This document shows positions 8,645-16,473 of a stretch of DNA of 34,232 bases, piece by piece. The translations under genes and the position numbers were made by a program. The stretch is from Prevotella sp. (lineage in GTDB: Bacteria > Bacteroidota > Bacteroidia > Bacteroidales > Bacteroidaceae), in contig JAFLSE010000034.1 in the NCBI GenBank assembly GCA_022511075.1, positions 1-34,232 on the forward strand, in the 5' to 3' direction. A model generated the notes under the pieces. The model was not told the origin of the DNA. It did not search any database and was given only the letters and a program-made list of their open reading frames with translations. Each line of letters opens with the position of its first letter. The first letter of the stretch is position 1.

Positions 8645-9025
8645 ATGACCGACTACAACAATAATGAAATATGGGTGTTTCTTTCTCACTCTAATAAAGA
8701 TTATGAGAAAGTTAGGCGCGTTCGCGACATGTTGGAAGACAGTTCTTTTAGGCCTTTAATGTTCTTTTTGAAATGTTTGAATGAAGAGGGAGAAATAGAC
8801 TCCTTGATAAAACGGGAGATAGATTGTCGTACAAGATTTATCTATTGTAAAAGCGAAAATTCAGAGAGTTCCCATTGGGTACAAAGGGAAGTGGAATATA
8901 TTCGTTCTCAGAATCGTATTTTTGAAACAATAGATATGAATCTTCCTGAGTCGGAGATCAAAAAGAAATTAGAAAGCTTTAGAAAAAAGCAAATATTTTT
9001 ATTTCATATAGTCGTGATGATGTAG
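8645..9025 (+). CDS. Double-TIR protein, 5' part (first TIR domain)
   Basis: 126 residues in this frame. The TIR domain reads IWVFLSHSNKDYEK at the start and SHWVQREVEYIRS with the putative catalytic Glu82. The last 11 residues (IFLFHIVVMM region) are out of register: the -1 frame from 8983 encodes NIFISYSRDDVELAKAI, the start of a second TIR. The switch point is an A run at 8983-8988 within A-AAA-AAG in the zero frame, the classical -1 ribosomal slippery heptamer. The gene is either recoded to give a double-TIR product or broken by loss of one A. Without slippage the product is a truncated single TIR of normal core length. Confidence 0.7.
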   Translation: MTDYNNNEIWVFLSHSNKDYEKVRRVRDMLEDSSFRPLMFFLKCLNEEGEIDSLIKREIDCRTRFIYCKSENSESSHWVQREVEYIRSQNRIFETIDMNLPESEIKKKLESFRKKQIFLFHIVVMM

Positions 9026-9456
9026 AACTTGCAAAAGCAATATATAAACGATTGAAGAAATATGAATTCAATGTTTGGATTGATTTTTCTGGAATACTAT
9101 CAGGGGACAACTATGCTGACAGGATTAAGAATGCATTACTTAATGCTGTAAATAATGGTTATGTGATAGCATTATTGAATGAAAGAATATTTAATCCACA
9201 TAGTTGGACAAAGGTGGAATTGTCTATTGCACTAAAACAGGGAGAGCACCCTGAACGAAGCATTATTCCAGTAGTACAAGACCACTCCATATTAGAAAGG
9301 TTGGAAAGAGACTCTGCATTAGCTCTTCTTAGCACCGTTCAAGCAATAGACTCGTCGAACATTGAGTTAAGCCAACGGTCAGATTTCGTAGTTGACACTA
9401 TTATAAGAAGATTACTTCCACCTGGGCAATATTGTCTCATGCCCAAAACTTCATGA
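8983..9456 (+). CDS. Double-TIR protein, 3' part (second TIR domain, -1 frame)
   Basis: The open frame begins right after a TAG at 8980-8982 and has no ATG before its TIR domain. The only candidate initiator is TTG at 9052, which would remove the first TIR strand (NIFISYSRDD) encoded at 8992-9021. So this piece makes sense only as the continuation of the 8645 gene. The TIR includes NVWIDFSGILSGDNYAD and HSWTKVELSIALKQ with the putative catalytic glutamate. The frame ends at a TGA at 9454-9456 that overlaps the next ATG (9453). The Sel1-like sequence just downstream may once have been fused to it. Confidence 0.65.
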   Translation, partial: KKANIFISYSRDDVELAKAIYKRLKKYEFNVWIDFSGILSGDNYADRIKNALLNAVNNGYVIALLNERIFNPHSWTKVELSIALKQGEHPERSIIPVVQDHSILERLERDSALALLSTVQAIDSSNIELSQRSDFVVDTIIRRLLPPGQYCLMPKTS

Positions 9457-9731
9457 ACGGAGGGTATGGGTTTATGGATGTTGAAGAGTCAAAAAGGATG
9501 TATCAGTTGTTCTTTAGACTGGCAGAAGACTCGGAAAATCCTGCTGCACTTTTTGCATTAGACAAATGCTATGAATATGGCAATGGTACAAAAGTGGATT
9601 TGAATATGGCATACTATTATTATTGCGAATGTCGTAATGAATTAGGAGGAAAGCCTATAATAGGCGGATATAGCTTGGATGAGCATTGCCAACGTGTGTA
9701 TGATGAAATGCATAAAAATTCTTATATATGA
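9453..9731 (+). CDS. Sel1-like repeat protein, possibly the detached C-terminus of the double-TIR gene
   Basis: 92 residues from ATG 9453, which overlaps the preceding stop (ATGA). It contains Sel1-type helical repeats: NGGYGFMDVEESKRMYQLF followed by PAALFALDKCYEYGNG and DLNMAYYYY. Sel1/TPR-like repeats mediate protein contacts and often sit next to TIR domains. In this frame, sequence upstream of the ATG (TWAILSHAQNF, from about 9420) looks like the missing first helix of the first Sel1 unit. This suggests an ancestral TIR-TIR-Sel1 fusion split by a frameshift near 9400-9432. The alternative is a separate, translationally coupled gene. The stop overlaps the next start (ATGATGA at 9728-9734). 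Confidence 0.55.
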   Translation: MNGGYGFMDVEESKRMYQLFFRLAEDSENPAALFALDKCYEYGNGTKVDLNMAYYYYCECRNELGGKPIIGGYSLDEHCQRVYDEMHKNSYI

Positions 9732-10387
9732 TGAACATTCCAAATTACGAAGAGTGCATCAAATACGCACTGGAAATGAAGGGTATTACAGGTGATACAT
9801 TCAAAGATACTACCTTGCGAGTGTACCAACGTCACGCTGCCAATCCTGGCACCGTTTTTACCGCTTTAAGAAAAGGTGGTATTATTATTCCTGTTGTCAA
9901 AGCCTCCTTGCTTGGTGAATATAAAGTTGAGACAACCGCAACGGTTGTCGTGAAAGCAAACCAGATAACAGACATGGTGGAATTATATGTCCCCAAGTCG
10001 AACGACATCCAGACATTCCCGATAGCAACCTTCGTAGAGGCATGGGAAGCAGCAAATGGCGTCAGCACAACAGCTTTTCCTGCGGACGAAAAAACTTACT
10101 GCCCTAAACTGATAGACTTAAAGCATGTTGGTTTACCCCATGGCTTTGAAGAACTACGCGAAGCTATTGCCGAGAATGCCCACGACCGATGGGCATTGGA
10201 GCGTCAGAGTGAAGGCTGGACATTTGGTCCTAAACGGGACGATTCGAAACTGGAAACACCCGATATGGTGCCCTATTCACAACTTCCTGAATCAGAAAAG
10301 CAGTATGACCGCTTGATGGCTGAAGACACGTTGAAACTCTTGACTGCACTTGGATATAAGATTGAAAAGAATCCTGAACATAAGTGA
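9728..10387 (+). CDS. RyR-domain protein with degenerate C39-like N-terminal region
   Basis: 219 residues. The C-terminal about 70 residues are a RyR domain: ELREAIAENAHDRWALERQ, GWTFGPKRDD, MVPYSQLPESEKQYDR. This is nearly the same as the tail of the protein at 17723. The N-terminal part resembles the back half of that protein's C39-like peptidase domain (VELYVPKSND ... FVEAWEAANG versus VRLFDPSASE ... FLRAWKESHN). The nucleophilic Cys region is absent and the catalytic His and Asp positions are replaced (about Ala71 and Val88), so peptidase activity is unlikely. RyR domains in bacterial conflict islands have been proposed to bind nucleotide-derived ligands. It sits between TIR genes and could sense a TIR product; that is inference. 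Confidence 0.75.
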   Translation: MMNIPNYEECIKYALEMKGITGDTFKDTTLRVYQRHAANPGTVFTALRKGGIIIPVVKASLLGEYKVETTATVVVKANQITDMVELYVPKSNDIQTFPIATFVEAWEAANGVSTTAFPADEKTYCPKLIDLKHVGLPHGFEELREAIAENAHDRWALERQSEGWTFGPKRDDSKLETPDMVPYSQLPESEKQYDRLMAEDTLKLLTALGYKIEKNPEHK

Positions 10388-10428
10388 GGAGTGGCTCGAT
10401 AATTTTTTATAGAGAATAACTGACGGTT

Positions 10429-12366
10429 ATGGAGCAGCAATACCCAAACTACGCTTTTATAAGCTACAAAAGAGAAGATGAAAAATGGGCAAAGTGGCTC
10501 CAGCGTAAACTTGAGAATTACAAACTTCCATCGGTAATTCGCAAGGAGTCTTCCAATCTGCCCAAATATATACGCCCTGTTTTCAGAGATGGCACAGACT
10601 TAACAGGTGGAGTTCTTATGAAGCGGCTTCATGAAGAACTGATGCGTTCAAAATTCTTGATTGTCATCTGTTCGCCGAATGTGGCCAAAAGTGATTGGGT
10701 GAATAAAGAAGTCCAAGCATTTATAGATGCGGGGCGACAAGAGCATATTATTCCATTCATTGTCTCAGGCACTCCGCATGCACAAGATGTGTCCGAAGAA
10801 TGTTTCCCTGCAGCTTTGCTTGATATTCCAGAAGAGGAAGAATTGCTAGGAATTAACATTCAAGAATTAGGTCGCAACAGGGCATTTGTACGTTTGGTGG
10901 CTACTATGCTGCATGTCCGTTTTGACACGCTATGGCAGCGTCATCGCCGCAATCAAATACGCAAGCGTATAATAGTAGCAGCCTTGGCATTGTTGGTTGT
11001 ATTGGCTGCCCTATTCGTTTGGGACTACAACCGTGCGACCTATGCTTATTATGCCGACTATGTAGACTGCTGGGGAGTACCAGAAGGTGTCATTCAATTG
11101 ACAGACGAGCAAGTATCTCGACGAAATGGTTGTTACCAATTTGAATATAGGCGTGTTCCGTTTGGTGAGCCTGACGCATACTCATGGCGTATTGCAAAAG
11201 TATTGTATGTCAATTCTGCCTTATGTCCAAAAGAGATTACTAATACAGAATTAAAAGACCGTTATCCTATACAAGAAATAGAATACAATAAAAATAATGG
11301 AATAGTGTCTCGCGTCAACTATTGCGATATTCATGGCAAGGTGCTGTTGAGACATGTATTGTCTGAACGTGATGGTGTTCCTGCTACAGTTGCAGACTTT
11401 GTAGATTCTCAAGAACAAAAAGGGACAGCCTTTGTTGGGGCAGAATTGACAAGTATGTCTATGGGACAAATGGATGTCTCGCAACGCAAGTCTAATATTG
11501 TACGGTATGTGTATGAGCGAAATGCTGATGGACACATCGTTAAGCAGACCTACCATTCAAATAACGACTACCAACTATCCCGCAGTGCAGTGTATGATGC
11601 TGATGGTATATTTGGATGTACTTATGCATTAGATTCGCTTGGTCGCCGCCTCACGGTAACATACCTTGATATCAATGGAGCGAAAGCACAGACTAAAAAA
11701 GGTATTGCTGGAAAAGAATATGGATACGATAAGTATGGAAATCTTAGTAAGAAAACACATGTTGGAATTAACGGAAATCCTATTATGAATGAACACCATT
11801 GGGCGATAGGCGTTAGTAAAACCGACGAGAATGGTAATATCACAGAAGAAACCTATTATGATGCTGAGAGAAAATTATGTTTTAACATAGAAGGAGTTGC
11901 AAAATGGATTTTTTTATATGACGAGCAAGGGAATTTAATAGGAATGACCTTCTATGGTACAGACGGAATGCCATGTTTTACTACATATGGCTATGCAAAA
12001 CGGATTGCAAAATACGATAGGAAAGGAAGTCGGATTGAGGAAGTTTATTATGATACAGAAGGAAAAATGTGCTTTATTAAAAATGGGTATGCCAAATGCA
12101 CAACCAAGTATGATGAACGAGGAAATTTGATAGAATGTGCTTATTATGATACAGAAGGAAAATTATGTTTCAATGAAAATAGGTATACAAGGACAGTTCT
12201 TAAATACGACGAACGAGGAAATCTGGTAGAAATCGCTTTGTTTGACAACGAAGGAAAACCATGTTATAGTAAAAACGGTTATGCAAAATGGGCTATAAAA
12301 TATGACGAGCGAGGAAATTGGATAGAAATTGCGTATTATGACACAGAAGGAAAAATTATGCTTTAA
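10429..12366 (+). CDS. TIR-TM-YD-repeat protein, 5' part (frameshifted)
   Basis: 645 residues. A TIR domain covers about 1-165 (YAFISYKREDEKWAKWL; SDWVNKEVQAFID with the putative catalytic Glu94), followed by one membrane segment at about 184-203 (AALALLVVLAALFVW). A region of about 250 residues leads into tandem 32-residue repeats of consensus YDERGNxIExAYYDTEGKLC. The frame ends at a TAA at 12364-12366 just inside repeat 6. The +1 frame continues the same repeat. The cause is an A run of five at 12351-12355; the same point in repeat 4 has four A (12159-12162). The TIR-TM part is closely related to that of the TIR-WD40 gene at 22678, so these are sister effectors with different beta-repeat sensors. 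Confidence 0.8.
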   Translation: MEQQYPNYAFISYKREDEKWAKWLQRKLENYKLPSVIRKESSNLPKYIRPVFRDGTDLTGGVLMKRLHEELMRSKFLIVICSPNVAKSDWVNKEVQAFIDAGRQEHIIPFIVSGTPHAQDVSEECFPAALLDIPEEEELLGINIQELGRNRAFVRLVATMLHVRFDTLWQRHRRNQIRKRIIVAALALLVVLAALFVWDYNRATYAYYADYVDCWGVPEGVIQLTDEQVSRRNGCYQFEYRRVPFGEPDAYSWRIAKVLYVNSALCPKEITNTELKDRYPIQEIEYNKNNGIVSRVNYCDIHGKVLLRHVLSERDGVPATVADFVDSQEQKGTAFVGAELTSMSMGQMDVSQRKSNIVRYVYERNADGHIVKQTYHSNNDYQLSRSAVYDADGIFGCTYALDSLGRRLTVTYLDINGAKAQTKKGIAGKEYGYDKYGNLSKKTHVGINGNPIMNEHHWAIGVSKTDENGNITEETYYDAERKLCFNIEGVAKWIFLYDEQGNLIGMTFYGTDGMPCFTTYGYAKRIAKYDRKGSRIEEVYYDTEGKMCFIKNGYAKCTTKYDERGNLIECAYYDTEGKLCFNENRYTRTVLKYDERGNLVEIALFDNEGKPCYSKNGYAKWAIKYDERGNWIEIAYYDTEGKIML

Positions 12367-13227
12367 TGAAAATGGATATGCAAAATGGGTCGCAAAATAT
12401 GACGAACGAGGGAATCAAACAGAATTAGCTTGCTATGACCCAGACGGGAAGTTATGTTATCATAAAGACAGTGTTGCAATACAAACTACGAAATACGATG
12501 AGCGAGGGAATTTGATAGAAATTGCTTATTATGATATAGAAAGGAAATTGTGCTTTAATAAAAGCGGTTATGCTAAAGTTACGGTACAATACGACGAGCA
12601 GGGAAATGGAATTGAAAAAAGCTTTTATGATACAGAAGGAAACTTGTACCTTACTGGGAATTGTTTTGCAAGAATTAAGGCAGAATACGACAAGCGGGGA
12701 TGTCAGGTTGAGGAAGTATACTATGATACAGAAGGAAAAATCTGTTTTAATAGAAACGGATATGCAAAACTGGTAAGAAAATACGATGACAGAGGACTCC
12801 TGACAGAAACAACTTGTTATGACACAAAATGTGCTTTTGTAAATATGGCTACACAAAATGGATAGCAAAATATGATGGTAGGGGAAACCAGATAGAAATT
12901 GCCTATTATGATACAAAAGAAAAACTATGCCTTAATACTGACAATATTGCAAAGCAGATCGCCAAATACGACGATAGGGGAAATCAGACAGAAGAAGCCT
13001 ATTATGATGCGGAAGGAAAGCCATGCTTAAAGAAAAAAGGTCATGCTAAGTGGACTGCCAAATATGATGAGCGAGGGAATTGGATAGAATGTGCCTTTTA
13101 TGATATAGAAGGAAACTTGTGCCTTAATGAAGACGGTTATACAAAATGGACTATAGAGCTTGACGAGAGAGGAAGAACGATCGGAATCCTTTATTATGAT
13201 GTTAATGGAAAGTGCATTACAAATTCA
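11824..13227 (+). repeat. Tandem array of about fifteen 96-base YD-like repeats
   Basis: Units of 32 codons run from D-E-N-G-N at 11824 to the last partial unit starting at 13162. Each has D-x-R/x-G-N, then Y-Y-D-x-E-G-K-L-C-F, then an N-G-Y-A-K...K-Y end. The spacing is exactly 96 bases except for one extra base at 12351-12355 and seven missing bases near 12824-12829. The motif resembles YD/RHS-type repeats, which build beta structures. The coding units are diverged from one another, so expansion is not very recent. Confidence 0.75.
12329..12865 (+). CDS. TIR-TM-YD-repeat protein, middle part (frame 2)
   Basis: This frame carries repeats 6 to 11 of the YD-like array (for example KYDERGNQTELACYD, YDIERKLCFNKSGYAK). 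It has no plausible independent start: the nearest initiator is a TTG at 12329 inside a repeat. It ends at 12863-12865 because seven bases are missing relative to the consensus at about 12824-12829 (GACACAAAATGTGC here; GATACAGAAGGAAAAATGTGC at 12052-12072). It is a piece of the gene starting at 10429, not a separate gene. Confidence 0.6.
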   Translation: MRIMTQKEKLCFNENGYAKWVAKYDERGNQTELACYDPDGKLCYHKDSVAIQTTKYDERGNLIEIAYYDIERKLCFNKSGYAKVTVQYDEQGNGIEKSFYDTEGNLYLTGNCFARIKAEYDKRGCQVEEVYYDTEGKICFNRNGYAKLVRKYDDRGLLTETTCYDTKCAFVNMATQNG

Positions 13228-13230
13228 TAA
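12829..13230 (+). CDS. TIR-TM-YD-repeat protein, 3' part (frame back to 1)
   Basis: Carries repeats 11 to 15 (for example KYDDRGNQTEEAYYDAEGK) and the natural end of the protein (GILYYDVNGKCITNS). The ATG at 12829 is an internal methionine of repeat 11, as in MCFIKNGYAK elsewhere in the array. Repairing both frame breaks would give a protein of about 935 residues. Without repair the C-terminal half of the sensor array is lost. This is the last piece of the first TIR block; a gap with a new promoter follows. Confidence 0.6.
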   Translation: MCFCKYGYTKWIAKYDGRGNQIEIAYYDTKEKLCLNTDNIAKQIAKYDDRGNQTEEAYYDAEGKPCLKKKGHAKWTAKYDERGNWIECAFYDIEGNLCLNEDGYTKWTIELDERGRTIGILYYDVNGKCITNS

Positions 13231-13347
13231 CACAATATATTTAAGGGCACTACCTTGCGGGTGCATTGGCACTATACACAGCTAGTCTTGGTATCATTAT
13301 TCAAAAATGCAGGTTTTCTTAAAAAAAATAGTCAAAAATGATGGCTG

Positions 13348-13372
13348 TTTCAGATTATTTTTTATACTTTTG
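13348..13372 (+). promoter_or_regulatory. Bacteroidota-type promoter of the second gene block
   Basis: TACTTTTG at 13365-13372 matches the -7 consensus TAnnTTTG. The -33 element is poor; TTTC at 13348-13351 is a weak, short-spaced candidate. Start of transcription would be near 13380, giving a leader of about 30 bases before ATG 13411. The 180-base gap 13231-13410 holds nothing else that I can support, and no clear terminator for the first block. Confidence 0.5.
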
Positions 13373-13410
13373 TAGCAAAATTAAACATTTCATTATTAGA
13401 TTTTAATATT

Positions 13411-13890
13411 ATGAGCACATTTTTATTAAATCCGAACGACACGATTGTTATGAGTGATAGTATCGTGGCGAAAGTAACAAAGGCGGCTGATGCTTGTCAG
13501 ATGTGTGTGAATGAGGCTGCAACCAATTGGGCAGATGTAGAAATTGTACAACAGATTTGTTGTTCACTCATTCAAATTGCCTGTATCATTGTAGTTGGAT
13601 ATGTCTTTATAAAAATTATTGATGCTATTCTTACATATTGTTCAGAAAAGACAAAGAGACAGTGGATTGTGGAAGACCGTAACCACAAACGTAATGCTGA
13701 TTTATTGGACCGATTGTTAGATCTCCAGCAAAAGAGAAGTACGCCATACATTGTAGATAAAGACGGGAATTGGATTGATAAAGACAAAAACCAATTAAAA
13801 GAGAACAGGGAAATTGTGAACGCCTATATTTCAATGTTGGAGGAACATTTAACAAAACAAGATGAAACTGAAAATAAAACAAATTCCTAG
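13411..13890 (+). CDS. Single-pass membrane protein with charged C-terminal helix
   Basis: 159 residues. One membrane segment at about 50-72 (IQIACIIVVGYVFIKIIDAIL) follows an N-terminal stretch of about 50 residues. The cytoplasmic tail has likely coiled-coil character (ADLLDRLLDLQQKR) and a short WIDKDKNQLKEN turn. Family not recognised. It is the first gene after a promoter and its end overlaps the next gene by 29 bases, so it is translationally coupled to the large RCK/RyR membrane protein and could be a subunit or regulator of it. Confidence 0.7.
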   Translation: MSTFLLNPNDTIVMSDSIVAKVTKAADACQMCVNEAATNWADVEIVQQICCSLIQIACIIVVGYVFIKIIDAILTYCSEKTKRQWIVEDRNHKRNADLLDRLLDLQQKRSTPYIVDKDGNWIDKDKNQLKENREIVNAYISMLEEHLTKQDETENKTNS

Positions 13891-16471
13891 TGTTTTTACT
13901 ATAGGCACCATTCTTCTGCTAACTTCCTGCAAGCAGACGATATTCATACATGAGGCTGTGCTGATAGACGAACCAACCACAAAAGGTGATTTGTGGGGAT
14001 TCATTACTGCCAGTCTTATTGGTGGGAAGTTTTGTCTTTGGTTGGTTGTTGACTTATTGATTGCTATATTTCTTTGGTATAAAGGCTATCATTTGCTGGA
14101 ATGGTTCAAACGCAGGCGCATGTCTCAAAGGCTTGTTATCATTGTTGGTGCCTTGATTGCTGTCTTCGTTTTTGGATGCATTCCTCAGCAACACTATGGC
14201 TTCTGGTTTGCCCTACCAGTTGCTCTTGCCATTGGCTCTACCATTGTTGTGGGATGGTCTGTTATGCGGCGTATCCGATTCTGGGGGACAGAAAAGGAAA
14301 ACAATGCTCCTGTGCCAGAGCCATATAGGCGACAAAGCAATCTGATGCTTTTGGCAAAGACAATGGTGTGGATATGGACTTGCGGATGGGTTATCTATTT
14401 TGTAGCTATTGGTGTGGCCATGCAACCACATGTGGGAGCGGAGCTACTACTACGGTCGGCTATAGCTTCCCTTGACCTTTTCCTTATGGATATTGACAGC
14501 AACATATTGGATGCCATACAAGGACATGATGTATTGAAAGGGATGATTGTCTGTGCAAGTTTCGCAGCAGTCATTTGTACGGTCATATTGATTCTAAGTC
14601 TTGTGCTGTCTCGTCTAATGGCTTATCTGCATGTTCAGCATATTACCGTTGACAATAAACATAATCATCTGTATGTTTTCTTTGGTTTGAATGATGCTTC
14701 AAAATTGTTGGCTAACGATATTTACGCCAATGACTCCCACTCGGTGATTGTCTTTGTTGAGAATAGCCAGAATGGAGAAAATGAACAAGGAGAAGACCAA
14801 ACCGATAGTTGGAAAAATATCGTCAACATACTCATACTCCGTCGTAAGACATTCACGGATACAAGAGAAGACGAGCGCCGTGCCCTTGCTATTGCGAGTT
14901 GTATGGTGTCAAGTTTAGAGGAAGACACAAACGATGTGTGGGGGAATGTTGGCTTGGATACAGTAAAAAAACTGCTAAAGATGCTCGCCATGACAAATGA
15001 TGGTGAATTGCATGTCTTCTTCCTTTCGGAAGACCGTGACACCAATGTACGCTCGTCGGCTATTATGGCTAAAGACAAGTTGGTTGGCTGTTCATCATAT
15101 AAAACAATCATATATTGCCATGCTCGCCGAAACGGAGTAAACCGCGTTATTGAAGATATGGGGTTGGAAGATGAGAAACGGACTGAAATCAGGATTCTTG
15201 ACTCTTCACATCTGGCAATAGAACACTTGAAACGCAATGTGGCCAATCATCCCATAAACTTTGTCGAAGTGCAAACTCTCAAAGATGACAATCCTGGGAC
15301 TGTTTCTTCGAAGTTTGTCAGTATGGTAATGGGCTTTGGTGAAACAGGTCAAGAAGCTGTGGAGTTTTTATATGAATACAGTGCTTTTGTTGATAAAGAT
15401 TCAACAGAACATGATTCTAAACGGAGCCCGTTCTGCTGTCATGTTCTTGACAATGAAATGGAAAAGTTAGAAGGACACTTCATTTCTGGTATTCCTGCTG
15501 TGCTTTGCCAAAGGAGCCATTCGACTGAATCGGAAACAACCCTCAATGCATTGGTAAAATTTTATCCTTACGACTATCGGTCTAATGAATTTTTTACAAA
15601 AGTGTTGGATAAAATAGTTAAAGAACTTAACTATGTAATTGTGGCTATTGGTGACGATGAGTTGAATATGACTGTAGCTGTGGAAATATTACGCTATGTT
15701 CGTAGAAAGCGTAAAGATCTTGATAACTTTTGCATTTATGTGCGTGCATACGAAAAGGGCACGTTCAAGCATCTTAATGAGATAGCTAAACATTACAACC
15801 TACGACTGGGCAAAAACGAAGAAGATGTGGTTAAGAAAATAATCCTATTCGGACAAAATGAGCAAATATATACTTACGAGCTTGTTGTGAAAGATAAGTA
15901 CCAAGAAGAAGGTATCGAATATTACGAAGCCTATCGTAGTTTACAGATAGACCGAAGCAATGATGAAGGAACATGGGAAGAACGCCACAAAAAAAATCTA
16001 AAGTCAAATGGCAAGACCACAAAGTGGGAACGAATGAGCAAAATCCGACGCAAGGAAAGCCAAGACCATTCAAACGCACTACATGCCCACACAAAAATCA
16101 TGCTTTTAGAAAAAACTGTTGAAAAAGAAAACGCCCGTGATTTTGCAATGAGAGCTTTATCTCAACGAGAGGGACGGAAAAGCACTATTGGATATCCTTT
16201 ACTTACGCTGAAAGAAAACCGGCTTATGCTAAACCTTGCTATGTGTGAACATCTTCGTTGGAATGCTGCTCATGAGATGTCGGGCTATGTTAATAATGAA
16301 AAAGGACATGAATGTGATGAACTGAGAAAGATGCACAATTGCCTTAAGCCGTGGCGAGAATTGGATGCCGAGGCTGATGCTATTAATTATATTGATGACT
16401 ATAAGGTGTTTGACTTTGGAGTGGTAGAAACAAGCTTTAAATTAGAATATGATAATAAAGATAAAAGTTAA
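13862..16471 (+). CDS. Membrane protein with Rossmann/RCK-like domains and C-terminal RyR-like domain
   Basis: 869 residues. The N-terminus has a lipobox-like LLLTSC and then about six membrane segments to about residue 260. After that comes a soluble part starting HLYVFFGLNDASKLLAND, like the first strand of RCK/TrkA-N domains. A second Rossmann motif GFGETGQEA lies at 491-499, with YVIVAIGDDELNM further on, a pattern typical of RCK nucleotide-binding regulators of ion channels. The C-terminus (about 785-865; AMCEHLRWNAAHEMSGY) is a RyR-like domain. The architecture suggests a channel or membrane effector gated by a nucleotide-type ligand. A canonical K+ selectivity filter is not visible, so the ion or cargo is unknown. 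In this island it could respond to products of the TIR enzymes (inference). Confidence 0.75.
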   Translation: MKLKIKQIPSVFTIGTILLLTSCKQTIFIHEAVLIDEPTTKGDLWGFITASLIGGKFCLWLVVDLLIAIFLWYKGYHLLEWFKRRRMSQRLVIIVGALIAVFVFGCIPQQHYGFWFALPVALAIGSTIVVGWSVMRRIRFWGTEKENNAPVPEPYRRQSNLMLLAKTMVWIWTCGWVIYFVAIGVAMQPHVGAELLLRSAIASLDLFLMDIDSNILDAIQGHDVLKGMIVCASFAAVICTVILILSLVLSRLMAYLHVQHITVDNKHNHLYVFFGLNDASKLLANDIYANDSHSVIVFVENSQNGENEQGEDQTDSWKNIVNILILRRKTFTDTREDERRALAIASCMVSSLEEDTNDVWGNVGLDTVKKLLKMLAMTNDGELHVFFLSEDRDTNVRSSAIMAKDKLVGCSSYKTIIYCHARRNGVNRVIEDMGLEDEKRTEIRILDSSHLAIEHLKRNVANHPINFVEVQTLKDDNPGTVSSKFVSMVMGFGETGQEAVEFLYEYSAFVDKDSTEHDSKRSPFCCHVLDNEMEKLEGHFISGIPAVLCQRSHSTESETTLNALVKFYPYDYRSNEFFTKVLDKIVKELNYVIVAIGDDELNMTVAVEILRYVRRKRKDLDNFCIYVRAYEKGTFKHLNEIAKHYNLRLGKNEEDVVKKIILFGQNEQIYTYELVVKDKYQEEGIEYYEAYRSLQIDRSNDEGTWEERHKKNLKSNGKTTKWERMSKIRRKESQDHSNALHAHTKIMLLEKTVEKENARDFAMRALSQREGRKSTIGYPLLTLKENRLMLNLAMCEHLRWNAAHEMSGYVNNEKGHECDELRKMHNCLKPWRELDAEADAINYIDDYKVFDFGVVETSFKLEYDNKDKS

Positions 16472-16473
16472 TT

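Noticed and set aside
9440..9456. Second programmed frameshift site between the double-TIR and Sel1 frames
   Set aside because: The only candidate run, G-CCC-AAA, does not fit the X-XXY-YYZ pattern in the zero frame.
12452..12916. 154-residue open frame on the minus strand
   Set aside because: It is the antisense reading of the YD-repeat array and owes its length to the periodicity of the repeat.
11824..13227. Repeat array considered as a CRISPR
   Set aside because: The repeats are coding, contiguous without spacers, 96 bases long and diverged like protein repeats.
13231..13410. Possible terminator hairpin (GCAC...GTGC near 13248-13274)
   Set aside because: The stem is only four bases and no T tract follows, so it does not support a terminator call.
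14722..15246. 174-residue open frame on the minus strand
   Set aside because: It is antisense to the well-supported RCK/RyR gene, is rich in serine and leucine as expected for a shadow frame, and has no recognisable domain.
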